Numbered from the stretch's first letter, positions 1 through 9,380 are shown. The stretch is 64,000 nt of DNA from GCA-2697345 sp045565015 (GCA_045565015.1 JBJLGD010000033.1:1-64000); one strand, 5' to 3'. The notes: generated by a model not told the origin, from the sequence alone. Translations and numbers: made by a program.

Positions 1-428
1 ATTCTAACAGCGTCTAATAATTCAATAGACTGTAGCCAGGCAGATTTCCTTGATAGTCCTTGATGAGCTCTTAAAACCTCAGCAATTTGTTCTCCCACTG
101 TATAAACCGGATTTAATGAAGTCATTGGCTCTTGAAATATCATAGATATATCATTGCCGCGAATATTTCTAAGCCTTTTCTCTGTTGCTGTAGTCAACTC
201 TTCACCAGAAAAGATTATTGATCCAGCAGCAATTCTACCGACCCGCTCTGGTAGAAGTCCCATAATTCCTAGTGCAGTCATTGACTTTCCACACCCACTT
301 TCACCAACAAAGCTAATTGCCTCTCCTTCAGACAAAGAGAATGAAAAATCATCAATAACTGGTGCTAACCCTGATCTTGTCAATATTTCGATTCTTAGGT
401 TTTTTACACTCAAAATTGGATTAGTCAT
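1..428 (-). CDS. Peptide/nickel-type ABC transporter ATP-binding protein (DppD/OppD-like), partial
   Basis: Only the N-terminal 142 residues lie in the window; the gene runs off its left edge. My translation of the minus strand gives MTNPILSVKNLRIE, then Walker A GESGCGKS near residues 42-49 and the Q-loop FQEPMTSLNP near residues 98-107, a hallmark of the DppD/OppD subfamily. The protein would power import through the two permeases encoded just upstream. Its ATG overlaps the TGA of the DppC-like gene in an ATGA junction, so the two are translationally coupled. The substrate cannot be read from this subunit. Confidence 0.88.
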   Translation of the reverse strand, partial: MTNPILSVKNLRIEILTRSGLAPVIDDFSFSLSEGEAISFVGESGCGKSMTALGIMGLLPERVGRIAAGSIIFSGEELTTATEKRLRNIRGNDISMIFQEPMTSLNPVYTVGEQIAEVLRAHQGLSRKSAWLQSIELLDAVR

Positions 429-1297
429 CGTTGTCTCAGTTTTGGATTTAAAGCATCATTAAGGCCATCACCTACCAGAGAAATACACAGAACTGTTATG
501 AAAATAGCTGCACCTGGGATCGTCACTGTATAGCCTGAATCAAGAATGTACGATCGATTCGAACCTATAACTTGACCCCAACTAACAACATTTGGGTCTG
601 TGAGGCCTAGGAAACTTAACCCTGCCTCAAATAGGATAGCGGACCCAACCATTAGAGCTGCCTGCACAATTATTGGGGGTAGAGCATTTGGTAATATAAC
701 ATTAAACATAAGTTTAACATTATTTGCACCAGAAGCCCTAGAAGCCGTAACATATTCTAACTCTCTAATTCTAAGGAACTCGGACCTGGTGATTCTTGCA
801 ACAGCTGTCCAGCTAACAAGACCGATTGATATTGTAATCATAGTTAAGGATGTTCCAAATAAAGCAACAATCACCATAGCGAAAAGTAAAGTGGGAAGTA
901 CTTGAAAAAATTCTGTTATACGCATTAAAATTTCTTCCACCCATCCCTTGTAAAAACCTGCCATCGCACCAACTGAAACACCTATAAAAACTGACATAAA
1001 GGCTGCTGATAAACCAATTATGATAGATACTCTCGATCCGTGTATTATCGATGCTAAAAGATCACGACCTAAATAATCAGTACCAAACAAGAATCCTTCC
1101 TGCCCCGGTGGCGAAAATGGGGCCCAAACCATATCAAACGGATCAACTGGATATATTTTTGGTCCAAATATAGCCATAAATATTATTAACACTAAAATGA
1201 CTAATGCCAAAACAGCAGCATAGTTTTTAAAAAACATTTCTGACGCCTCTCTTATGGGCGCTCTAGCTTCTACGGTTTCCTGATCTTCTAGTTTCAT
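425..1297 (-). CDS. ABC transporter permease, DppC-like
   Basis: This 290-residue inner-membrane permease belongs to the DppC/OppC family of peptide/nickel importers. It has a cytoplasmic N-terminus, a first membrane helix near residues 28-47, and the family region GTDYLGRDLLASIIHGSRVS. The EAA-loop region (SRASGANNVKLMFNVILPN) that docks on the ATPase is present near residues 183-201. It overlaps the upstream permease gene and the downstream ATPase gene by 4 bases each, forming one translationally coupled operon with the binding protein. Confidence 0.9.
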   Translation of the reverse strand: MKLEDQETVEARAPIREASEMFFKNYAAVLALVILVLIIFMAIFGPKIYPVDPFDMVWAPFSPPGQEGFLFGTDYLGRDLLASIIHGSRVSIIIGLSAAFMSVFIGVSVGAMAGFYKGWVEEILMRITEFFQVLPTLLFAMVIVALFGTSLTMITISIGLVSWTAVARITRSEFLRIRELEYVTASRASGANNVKLMFNVILPNALPPIIVQAALMVGSAILFEAGLSFLGLTDPNVVSWGQVIGSNRSYILDSGYTVTIPGAAIFITVLCISLVGDGLNDALNPKLRQR

Positions 1298-2271
1298 GAC
1301 TTACTACCCACCCTAGGATCAACTAACCGAAGGGCTAAGTCCGTTAAAAGATTTCCAATGATAACAACAAATGCAGAGAAAAATAATATACCTAAAATTG
1401 TAGGCGTATCTCGCGCTATAATAGATTCAAAGGCTAGCGTACCTAGACCTGGCCAAGAGAAAACAGACTCAACTAATACTGCACCTGAAACCACAGCTGA
1501 AAATTGTAGGCCTGCCAAAGTAATAACTGGGGATAAAGAGTTTTTTAACGCGTGTTTATATACAATCTCTCTATCGGTTAAACCTTTTGCTTTTGCAGTT
1601 CTAATGTAGTCGCTGCCTAGAACTTCCATCATAGTAGCTCTCGAAAGACGAGAGTAAAGCGCTAAAAAAATGGATGCTAATGAAATTACCGGCAAAGTCA
1701 AATGTCTGAGCACGTCAACGGTTCTAACCCAGATATTCCCTTCCACTGTTACGTCAATCATCCCAGCAACAGGAAACCATTGTATGTGTAACGAAAAACC
1801 AATTAACAGTAACAAACCAGACCAAAAGACAGGAGCAGAATAACCAAAAAGTGCAAGAAAAGAGACAAAATGGCTCAGCATTCCATTAGGGCGTTGCGCT
1901 GAAAAAACTCCTAAAACTACACCTACTATTAGAGCGAGTAATTGGGCTGTAATTACTAATAATAAGGTAGCAGGTAATTTCTGAAAAATTAACTTAGTTA
2001 CTGGTTGATTATAAAAAAAAGAATATCCAAGGTCGAATTGTAAAACTTTTCCAATATAAGTACCAAGCTGAACTATAAAAGATCTATCCAACCCGTAGTC
2101 AGCCCTTATTTCATCAAGTATTTCTTGATCGGCACCTCCCATCGTTTGGCTAATGGTATCCGCAATATCTCCAGGAGCCATATGCATCATAGAAAAGTTT
2201 AAAATGAGTACAGCCAAAAGTAAAATACACGCATACATTATTCGCGTAGCTAATGTTTGAATAAACGCCAA
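1294..2271 (-). CDS. ABC transporter permease, DppB-like
   Basis: This 325-residue permease is of the DppB/OppB family, partner of the DppC-like subunit. An N-terminal membrane helix is followed by the family motif MMHMAPGDIAD near residues 28-38, and the EAA loop is around residues 225-245 (KAKGLTDREIVYKHALKNSL). The chosen start is TTG, preceded by AGGG about 8 bases upstream; the next in-frame ATG would cut into the first helix. A 73-base gap holding a strong stem-loop separates it from the binding-protein gene. Confidence 0.9.
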   Translation of the reverse strand: MAFIQTLATRIMYACILLLAVLILNFSMMHMAPGDIADTISQTMGGADQEILDEIRADYGLDRSFIVQLGTYIGKVLQFDLGYSFFYNQPVTKLIFQKLPATLLLVITAQLLALIVGVVLGVFSAQRPNGMLSHFVSFLALFGYSAPVFWSGLLLLIGFSLHIQWFPVAGMIDVTVEGNIWVRTVDVLRHLTLPVISLASIFLALYSRLSRATMMEVLGSDYIRTAKAKGLTDREIVYKHALKNSLSPVITLAGLQFSAVVSGAVLVESVFSWPGLGTLAFESIIARDTPTILGILFFSAFVVIIGNLLTDLALRLVDPRVGSKS

Positions 2272-2306
2272 TATATTTACCCTAATCTTTTTCGATAACT
2301 CTTATT

Positions 2307-2336
2307 CTATACGAGGGGCAATCACCCCTCGTATAG
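2307..2336 (-). promoter_or_regulatory. Intercistronic stem-loop between binding-protein and permease genes
   Basis: A perfect 12-bp stem (CTATACGAGGGG pairing with CCCCTCGTATAG) with a 6-base loop starts 8 bases after the binding-protein stop codon. On the minus (mRNA) strand it is preceded by A residues and not followed by a U-run, so it is not a classical terminator for this operon. Such structures after the first cistron of binding-protein transporter operons commonly protect the upstream mRNA and raise binding protein over permease. The plus strand has a T6 run after it but no plus-strand gene to terminate. Confidence 0.7.
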
Positions 2337-2344
2337 TTTTTTCC

Positions 2345-3916
2345 TTATTTTAAATACGTCATATCGATCGGAGAACTGGTCCCCCAGATACCCAAAGGTG
2401 GGTTACCCACTTTTTTAGAGTAAATCGTATGATAAGGTAAGGTGTTCGTAAAATAGATCGGAACGTCCTGAGATACTATTTGCTGAAATTCAGCATATAA
2501 TCTTTTTCGCTTGTCTGGATCCGTCTCTTTACTAGCCTCATCAAGTATTGAGTCAACTTTGGCATTCGAATAACCTTGGGTATTAGACCATACACCCTTC
2601 GCAATGTTACTTGTTAGATAGGTTCTATGAACACCGATCACTGGGTCTCCCCAATTGAAAACAGTATCCCAACTCATATCAAATGCCATCGTTCCCATTT
2701 TTTTTGCCCAAGTTGGAAAATCTGCGGATGCCCTTACATGTACGTCGATGCCAACTTTTTTTAGTGCTGCACGGACATATTCAACTTGTGGTTTTACTCC
2801 TGGCCAGCCAAAATCTATGTTTACTTTAAAACGAATTCCATCACTGCCTTTTGCGAAACCCGCTTCATCTAAAAGAGAATTGGCCTTATCCAAATCTAAA
2901 GGATATGTTGCAACATCTGGATTATAAAATGGGCTTCCTGGATGAATACCGGTATTGGCTTCTTCGGAAGTCCCGAACATAATCGCTTTTAAAATAAAAT
3001 TACGATCAATGGCGTGCGCTATTGCTTGTCGAACTTTTACATGTGACGTTGGTCCCTCTTTAGTATTAAAAGCTAACCAATCAAGCGGTCCAATAGCAGC
3101 ATAACCTTCAGGGGTAGTAATCAAATGTTCAGCTTTTTTTAATCGATTGATATTACGTGGCAGACTTTCAAAACCAGACATATGGATTTCTCCATTTTCA
3201 AGTCCAATAACTCTTGCTTGAGGATCCTTTATTATACGCATGACAATCTTATCAAGATATGGCCTTCCCTCGATAAAAAAATCGTCAAATCTCTCTAGAA
3301 TAATATGCTCTCCCGGTTTAAATTCCACTAATTTAAAAGGTCCAGACCCTACAACATTTTCATTATTGCGAGGATGGTTCTTCGGGTTTTGCCCATCGCC
3401 ATAAATATGCTTTGGAATAATTGACATCAATTGCCCTGACATCGCCAGCATAAGGGCTGGATGTGGTTGACTAAGATTCAAGATTGCTGTGTGAGCATCA
3501 GGTGTAGACACAGATTCCACCGGAGCGAACATTGATTTGAACGGATGATGAGCTTTTATAACATCAACAGAGAAAGCAATATCTTCCGAGGTGATCGGCG
3601 CTCCATCATGAAACTTTGCATTTTTCACTAGATTTAGTGTAACCGTTAATCCATCCTCAGAAACCTCCCAACTTTGTGCTAGATAAGGTTGGGGTGTCCA
3701 ATCTTCATCGTAGCGTAAGGGCGAGGCAAATAACTGAGCTCCAGGGTACCCAGTAGTAACCCCAGATTGAACTGCTGGGTTCAAAACCCGTGGCGAACCG
3801 CCTATAACTGTAAGTAGTGTGCCTCCCCTTTTCGGTGTATCCTCAGCGATTGCATGAGTTGCTAAAAGCGCTAACGTGCTTGCGCAAATTGTTAAAAATT
3901 TTATAAGAAATTTCAT
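2345..3916 (-). CDS. Periplasmic solute-binding protein of a peptide/nickel-type ABC transporter (SBP_bac_5)
   Basis: This 523-residue family 5 extracellular solute-binding protein captures the substrate for the permeases encoded downstream. It has a Sec signal peptide (MKFLIKFLTICASTLALLA...) with likely cleavage after HAIA near residue 24. Family features include HDGAPITSEDIAFSVD near residue 100 and GSGPFKL near 190. I place the start at the ATG at 3916 because GGAGG lies 10 bases upstream; an earlier ATG at 3934 would put this ribosome binding site inside the coding region. The gene diverges from an amidohydrolase gene. The ligand is unknown. Confidence 0.9.
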   Translation of the reverse strand: MKFLIKFLTICASTLALLATHAIAEDTPKRGGTLLTVIGGSPRVLNPAVQSGVTTGYPGAQLFASPLRYDEDWTPQPYLAQSWEVSEDGLTVTLNLVKNAKFHDGAPITSEDIAFSVDVIKAHHPFKSMFAPVESVSTPDAHTAILNLSQPHPALMLAMSGQLMSIIPKHIYGDGQNPKNHPRNNENVVGSGPFKLVEFKPGEHIILERFDDFFIEGRPYLDKIVMRIIKDPQARVIGLENGEIHMSGFESLPRNINRLKKAEHLITTPEGYAAIGPLDWLAFNTKEGPTSHVKVRQAIAHAIDRNFILKAIMFGTSEEANTGIHPGSPFYNPDVATYPLDLDKANSLLDEAGFAKGSDGIRFKVNIDFGWPGVKPQVEYVRAALKKVGIDVHVRASADFPTWAKKMGTMAFDMSWDTVFNWGDPVIGVHRTYLTSNIAKGVWSNTQGYSNAKVDSILDEASKETDPDKRKRLYAEFQQIVSQDVPIYFTNTLPYHTIYSKKVGNPPLGIWGTSSPIDMTYLK

Positions 3917-4078
3917 TGAATTATTTCCTCCCAAAAAAATAATTTACTAACTTCAGTACTTAAACACTACATAAATTTAATTTTGTGTCTAGATTAATAA
4001 AATTTATTTCATATATTTTACTTATATCAGAGTAAATGTTTATAAAAGTTATGGAATAGTAAACAAAAGGTGACACAA

Positions 4079-5716
4079 ATGATTATGGTTTTTTCAGCAA
4101 AAAAAATAATTACCATGGACCCCTCCAATCCACTAGCAACTCATGTAGCTGTGAAAGATGGGAAAATTCTTGGTGTTGGTGAATTAGAGGATCTGGAAAA
4201 GTGGGGTGAATATGAATTAAACACAATCTTTAAGGATAAGGTCATGATGCCTGGCTTAGTTGAAGGGCATGCGCATACAATGGAGGGAACCTTGTGGAGA
4301 CACGTCTATTGTGGTTTTTTCGATAGAACAGATCCAGATGGTAGGAGTTGGTCAGGAGCAAAAAATTTAGACTCGGTACTAGAACGATTGAAAATCGCAG
4401 AAAAAGCTTTGACTGACCCAGAAACGCCATTATCTGGTTGGCAGCTAGATCCTATTTATATGAATAACAAAAGGGTTTCCCGTAAAGATCTGGATAAAGT
4501 TTCTAGAACTCGGCCAATTGGAGTGCTTCATGCTTCAGGTCATATTTTGAATGTAAACACCAAAGCCTTAGAGTTAGGCGGGTTAATGAAAACAGGGGTT
4601 AATCACCCTGGAATTCCATTGGACGAGGAAGGTTATCCAACAGGTGAGCTCTACGGCCCTGACGCAAAGACACCAATCGGGGTTCATGTTGGTTTTGACC
4701 AATCTTTGACTGATGGCGATGAAGAGGGTTTAAGAAATTTTGGTAAATTATGTGTTCGAAAGGGTGTAACGACAGTCACAGATCTCGCTTCGAGGTTAAG
4801 TGAAGACGCCGTGCATTCCATGCTACGAATCACTCAGGAAGAAAATTTTCCAGCACGAGTTGTGCCTTTAAAGGTATTTATGGGAGCTTCCGCTAAAGAA
4901 ACAGTAGATACCGTCTTAAAACTAAGAAAAATTAGCACTGACCGGTTACGGTTAGGTAGAATTAAGGCAGTTGCTGATGGGTCAATACAAGGCTTTTCAG
5001 CTCGAATGCGTTGGCCCGGCTATCACAATGGAGCTCCAAATGGATTATGGTATACATCACCAGCTCAATTATTAGAACTTTATCAATTGGCTCTAGAGGC
5101 TGGTATTCAAGTCCATACACACACCAACGGTGATGAAGCTACTGAAATGGCTCTAGATATGTTAACCAATGCTTTAAAAAAATATTCAAATCCTGATCAT
5201 AGATTTACACTACAGCACTGTCAGTTAGCAGATGCAGCCCAATTCAGAAGAATGCATAAACTGGATATGTGCGTAAATCTTTTTGCTAATCATCATTTCT
5301 ATTGGGGAGATGAGCACTTTAGGTTGACTGTTGGCCCAGATCGAGCACGGCGAATGAACGCATGCAGAACAGCTTTGGATACAGGCGTTCCGATGGCTAT
5401 TCATTCTGATGCGCCTGTGACACCCTTGGGGCCGCTGTTTACTGCGTGGTGTGCTGTTAACAGGTTAACCGTTTCTGGGCGCACTCAGGGCGAGCACGAA
5501 AAAATTAGTTGTGAAGAGGCTTTAAAAGCAATTACTCTTGGAGCTGCTTATACTTTGCATTTAGATGATGAGATTGGTTCAATAGAAGTGGGAAAACATG
5601 CAGACTTTGCTATTCTAGAAGATGACCCTCAAAAGATTGGATCAGATAAACTGAAAGATATTACCATTTGGGGAACAGTTCAGGGGGGACGAATTTTTAG
5701 TCAAGCTGACCTATGA
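4079..5716 (+). CDS. Amidohydrolase, YtcJ-like (amidohydrolase_3 family)
   Basis: A cytoplasmic metal-dependent hydrolase of about 545 residues. Visible features are the N-terminal metal motif GLVEGHAH near residues 60-67, HTHTNGDEA near residue 345, TLQHCQLAD near 380, the acidic metal ligand in AIHSDAP near 441, and the C-terminal GSIEVGKHADFAILEDDP. Family members act on exocyclic amide or ester bonds; the substrate here is unknown. I prefer the ATG at 4079 (AGGTG six bases upstream) over a GTG at 4070. It overlaps the next gene (ATGA) and diverges from the ABC transporter, which may import its substrate. Confidence 0.85.
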   Translation: MIMVFSAKKIITMDPSNPLATHVAVKDGKILGVGELEDLEKWGEYELNTIFKDKVMMPGLVEGHAHTMEGTLWRHVYCGFFDRTDPDGRSWSGAKNLDSVLERLKIAEKALTDPETPLSGWQLDPIYMNNKRVSRKDLDKVSRTRPIGVLHASGHILNVNTKALELGGLMKTGVNHPGIPLDEEGYPTGELYGPDAKTPIGVHVGFDQSLTDGDEEGLRNFGKLCVRKGVTTVTDLASRLSEDAVHSMLRITQEENFPARVVPLKVFMGASAKETVDTVLKLRKISTDRLRLGRIKAVADGSIQGFSARMRWPGYHNGAPNGLWYTSPAQLLELYQLALEAGIQVHTHTNGDEATEMALDMLTNALKKYSNPDHRFTLQHCQLADAAQFRRMHKLDMCVNLFANHHFYWGDEHFRLTVGPDRARRMNACRTALDTGVPMAIHSDAPVTPLGPLFTAWCAVNRLTVSGRTQGEHEKISCEEALKAITLGAAYTLHLDDEIGSIEVGKHADFAILEDDPQKIGSDKLKDITIWGTVQGGRIFSQADL

Positions 5717-6606
5717 AACCAACTACAAAACTACCAATTACCATCATTACAGGGTATCTGGGTGCTGGAAAAACTACATTAGTAAATAATTTGCTACGTA
5801 ATCCCAACGGTTTAAAATTGGCAATCTTAGTTAATGAATTCGGTGCACTAGCAATTGACGAAGACCTTATAATTGCTCGAGATGAAAATATGATTTCTAT
5901 TGCTGGCGGGTGTGTATGCTGCTCATACGGTAACGATTTAATGTTATCCTTAGCTGAACTTTTGAAATTAAACCCTCGGCCTCATCATATTATTATCGAA
6001 GCAAGCGGTGTTGCAATTCCATCATCTATTGCAAATTCTATCTCATTAGTTGGTGAATGTTACACCGAAAGTATAATTACTCTAATTGATGCTGATCAAA
6101 TCCAAGAACTAAAAAGTGATAAATATGTTTCTGATACGATAAACGCTCAAATTATGGATGCTGACCTTATTTTAATCAATAAACTGGACTTAATTAATGA
6201 TATGTTATCTTTTAAAAAGTGGCTGGAATTAAATCCCCCTCTAGATAAAGGAATTCTAATTTCAGAAGCAAATATTCCTTTGGAAAATATTCTAGGTAAT
6301 CATAGATTCAAGAAGATTACTACTCCTAGAAGTCACAATGACGTGTTTTGGTCTAAAACGTACATACCGAAAAAATTATTAGATCCTAAAAAATTTGTTA
6401 ATCATTTAACACAAGAAGCGTTCAAGCTAGTGAGATCAAAAGGCTATATAAAAGGATTAGATAATAATACTTATCTTATACAGACCGTTGGACCACGATC
6501 TTATATTACTGAAGTATTAGAGGAAAAAAATATCGGAATAGTATTAATAGGTTCTAAAACTACAGAGAACCCAGAAATAATTTTTAATTCCTTAAGTGAA
6601 ATTTAA
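5713..6606 (+). CDS. COG0523 (CobW-like) G3E GTPase, putative metallochaperone
   Basis: This 297-residue protein has Walker A GYLGAGKTT (residues 14-22), the COG0523 metal-binding signature CVCC (67-70), an EASG motif near 96, and the guanine-specificity motif NKLD near 157. The C-terminal CobW_C region is short and has no histidine-rich insertion. Family members use GTP hydrolysis to deliver Zn, Co, Fe or other metals to client enzymes. Because its ATG overlaps the stop of the amidohydrolase gene, that metal-dependent hydrolase is the natural candidate client; this is inference. Confidence 0.87.
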   Translation: MKPTTKLPITIITGYLGAGKTTLVNNLLRNPNGLKLAILVNEFGALAIDEDLIIARDENMISIAGGCVCCSYGNDLMLSLAELLKLNPRPHHIIIEASGVAIPSSIANSISLVGECYTESIITLIDADQIQELKSDKYVSDTINAQIMDADLILINKLDLINDMLSFKKWLELNPPLDKGILISEANIPLENILGNHRFKKITTPRSHNDVFWSKTYIPKKLLDPKKFVNHLTQEAFKLVRSKGYIKGLDNNTYLIQTVGPRSYITEVLEEKNIGIVLIGSKTTENPEIIFNSLSEI

Positions 6607-6640
6607 AATCTCTAAATTATATTCCTCAAAAGAGTTTACC

Positions 6641-8035
6641 TCAATACCTGTAATGATCAGCCTTAAATGGGCCAGCTTGATTTACTCCTATATAATCAGC
6701 CTGATCTTTTTGGAGGTTTGTAAGTTTTACCCCAATGCGCCCTAAATGCAAACGAGCGACTTTTTCATCTAATTGTTTAGGAAGAATATATACTTCATTT
6801 TTATAATTTTCTCCATTAGTCCACAACTCAATTTGTGCTAGAACCTGGTTGGTAAAAGATGCCGACATAACAAATGAAGGGTGACCTGTGGCGTTACCTA
6901 GATTAAGCAATCGACCTTCAGAAAGGAGTATAATTCTGGAACCAGATGGCATTTCTATCATATCCACTTGGTCTTTAATATTCGTCCACTTATGGTTTTT
7001 CAAAGCTGCAACCTGAATTTCATTATCAAAATGACCAATATTACCAACGATGGCCATATCTTTCATTTCACGCAAATGCTCAATTCTTATGACGTCCTTA
7101 TTACCAGTAGTAGTGATAAAAATATCTGCTTGGGAAATTTCATCCTCGAGTAATACTACTTCGAATCCATCCATTGCAGCTTGTAGAGCACATATAGGGT
7201 CTACTTCAGTAACTTTCACTCGTGCACCTGCACCTCGAAGAGAAGCAGCAGATCCCTTTCCCACGTCACCGTACCCACAAACAACGGCAACTTTCCCTGC
7301 CATCATGGTGTCAGTTGCTCGTCTAATGCCGTCCACTAAACTTTCCTTACAACCGTACTTATTATCAAATTTTGATTTAGTTACAGAGTCGTTTACATTA
7401 ATAGCTGGAAAAGGAAGTAACCCATCTCTCACAAGCTCGTATAACCTTTGTACTCCTGTGGTTGTTTCCTCCGAAACTCCCTTTATTGCTTCTTTTTGTT
7501 TAGCAAACCACCCGGGTGTATTAGCTATTCTTAACCTAATTTGTTCAAATAACGCCTCTTCTTCCTCAGATTTAGGAATAGAAATTAATTCATCTTCTCC
7601 CGCCTCAACCCTTGCTCCAAGTAAAATATAAAGTGTAGCGTCCCCACCATCGTCTAAAATTAAGTTGCAGGTACCTTCTTTAAAATCAAATATTTTATCG
7701 GCATAATCCCAATATTCCGGTAATGTTTCTCCCTTTACAGCAAAAACTGGAATTCCTTTCTGGGCAATTGCTGCAGCTGCATGGTCTTGGGTAGAGAAAA
7801 TATTGCATGATGCCCATCTTACGTCAGCACCCAGCTCAACAAGGGTCTCTATCAAAACAGCTGTTTGAATTGTCATGTGTAAAGAGCCTGAGATACGAGC
7901 CCCACTCAGAGGTTTTTTACTCTTATATTCTTCTCTAAGAGCCATCAGACCAGGCATCTCCGTTTCAGCAATCGCCAACTCTTTCCTACCAAACTCCGCC
8001 AAGGAGATGTCTTTAACAATATAATCTTGGTCCAT
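6641..8035 (-). CDS. ahcY: Adenosylhomocysteinase
   Basis: S-adenosylhomocysteine hydrolase, 464 residues, splits SAH into adenosine and homocysteine and clears the product of SAM-dependent methylation. Visible features are the substrate-site HMTIQTAV (residues 53-60), TTTGVQRLYE with a catalytic Glu, FDNKYGCKES with the catalytic Lys, the NAD-binding GYGDVGKGSA and the C-terminal KADHYRY. It carries the roughly 40-residue insertion (EDELISIPKSEEEE region) seen in the long bacterial/plant form. GAGG precedes the ATG. I looked for an SAH riboswitch in 8036-8135 and found none. It lies near regA/senC, as in Rhodobacter. Confidence 0.97.
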   Translation of the reverse strand: MDQDYIVKDISLAEFGRKELAIAETEMPGLMALREEYKSKKPLSGARISGSLHMTIQTAVLIETLVELGADVRWASCNIFSTQDHAAAAIAQKGIPVFAVKGETLPEYWDYADKIFDFKEGTCNLILDDGGDATLYILLGARVEAGEDELISIPKSEEEEALFEQIRLRIANTPGWFAKQKEAIKGVSEETTTGVQRLYELVRDGLLPFPAINVNDSVTKSKFDNKYGCKESLVDGIRRATDTMMAGKVAVVCGYGDVGKGSAASLRGAGARVKVTEVDPICALQAAMDGFEVVLLEDEISQADIFITTTGNKDVIRIEHLREMKDMAIVGNIGHFDNEIQVAALKNHKWTNIKDQVDMIEMPSGSRIILLSEGRLLNLGNATGHPSFVMSASFTNQVLAQIELWTNGENYKNEVYILPKQLDEKVARLHLGRIGVKLTNLQKDQADYIGVNQAGPFKADHYRY

Positions 8036-8135
8036 TCATTTACCCTCTTTAAGTTTGAAAAATCGACTATCATTTGATAACGGAATCTGCAATGTTCTTT
8101 ATTATTTTTGTACATTAATTATTATTGGGGAATTA

Positions 8136-8734
8136 ATGAAAACACCTCGCGCCTGGCAAAGGATGCTTTCCGGTAGAAGACTAGACCTATTAGACCCAAC
8201 ACCAGTGGATATCGAGATAGAAGATATCGCACATGGTTTATCTTTCGTGGCTCGTTGGAACGGTCAAACAAAAGGAAATTATGCCTATTCTGTGGCCGAA
8301 CATTCATTATTGGTGGAGAAAATCTTTACATATCTCTATCCTAAGACCTCAATACAGTGGAAGTTAGCTGCACTTCTTCACGACGCACCTGAATATGTAA
8401 TTGGTGATATGATATCGCCAGTAAAAGCAGCGATTGGTCCATCATACTCAGAATTAGAGGTTAAACTTATTGAGGCAATTCATATTAGATTTGGGTTGCC
8501 CGCATCGGTTCCCCCAAAAATTAAGTTACAAATTAAAAAAGCAGATAAAATTTCTGCTTGGATGGAGGCTACATTAATTGCTGGTTTTAAATTAGTGAAG
8601 CAAACAAATTTTTTACTTCACCACCGAAAAACTTTAATTTTTCTACCGAATTGAAATTGCGTCAACCCATTGCCGTCAGAAATGAATTTATAAAAAGGTT
8701 TTCATTCTTGTTGGACCAGTTGCATAAAAGCTGA
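8136..8734 (+). pseudogene. HD-domain phosphohydrolase (YfbR-like), frameshifted near 8590
   Basis: The first frame (ATG 8136 to a stop at 8654, 172 residues) has an HD metal-dependent phosphohydrolase domain: VAEHSLLVE, then LAALLHDAPEYVIGDMISP (HD pair), typical of the YfbR-like nucleotidase group. After about residue 152 it leaves the family pattern. The other frame from AGT at 8594 reads SEANKFFTSP and continues to RNEFIKRFSFLLDQLHKS, stopping at 8734, which looks like the natural C-terminus. One extra base in the TTTTAAATT stretch at 8585-8593 would join them into a protein of about 199 residues. Either a sequencing error or a recent mutation. Confidence 0.75.
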
Positions 8735-8745
8735 TTAATTTCGAT

Positions 8746-9300
8746 TTATCTGGGAGATCTTTTAGCGAGTATCCTTTGCAAAGTCCTTCTATGCATGTTT
8801 AAACGACGAGCTGTTTCACTCACATTTCTATCGCAAAGCTCATATACTCGTTGGATATGCTCCCAACGAACTCGATCAGCAGACATCGGGTTTTCTGGCG
8901 GTGGTGGCATCCCTTCAGAAACAGCCAAAAGTGCGTTCGTTACATCATTTGCATCAGCAGGCTTAGACAAATAATCAGTCGCTCCAATCTTCACTGCCGC
9001 TACAGCTGTAGCTATAGCTCCATAACCAGTCAAAATTACAATTTTACAGTCAGGTCGTTTGGATCTTAAGACCTCTACAACGTCCAAACCGTTACCATCA
9101 GCAAGCCGTAAGTCAACAACAGCATAAGCTGGTGGTCTACCAGTAGCTATAGCTTTACCAGCAACAACGCTATCAGCCGTTTCTGGGGAAAAGCCGCGCT
9201 TCTCCATTGCTCTAGCTAAACGCCTTAAAAAGGGTTCGTCATCGTCGACAATTAGTAAAGAATTGTCTTTACCTATTTCATTCAGTAATCTCTCAACCAT
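8746..9300 (-). CDS. regA: Global redox response regulator RegA/ActR/PrrA
   Basis: A two-component response regulator of 184 residues from the ATG at 9300, the usual RegA length. The receiver domain shows the acidic triad DDD (19-21), phospho-acceptor Asp63 in VVDLRLADG and Lys113 in YLSKPAD. The C-terminal Fis-type helix-turn-helix (RNVSETARRLNMHRRTLQRI) is nearly invariant in this family. It is phosphorylated by RegB under reducing conditions and controls respiration, carbon and nitrogen genes in Alphaproteobacteria. An upstream TTG at 9336 is less likely because GGAAGAAG precedes the ATG. It sits downstream of senC. Confidence 0.95.
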   Translation of the reverse strand: MVERLLNEIGKDNSLLIVDDDEPFLRRLARAMEKRGFSPETADSVVAGKAIATGRPPAYAVVDLRLADGNGLDVVEVLRSKRPDCKIVILTGYGAIATAVAAVKIGATDYLSKPADANDVTNALLAVSEGMPPPPENPMSADRVRWEHIQRVYELCDRNVSETARRLNMHRRTLQRILAKRSPR

Positions 9301-9380
9301 GCTTAGTCTTCTTCCATATCTAACCCCCTGTTTCAAGGTAAATAAGTGTTAGTTAAGCTAGAAAAACTCTGCTGTGGCAA

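Noticed and set aside
7050..7631. A 193-codon open frame antisense to ahcY
   Set aside because: Composition is a mirror of the strongly conserved ahcY; no start signal or family features.
8036..8135. Possible SAH or SAM riboswitch upstream of ahcY
   Set aside because: The 100 bases are AT-rich with no matching stems or conserved core by eye.
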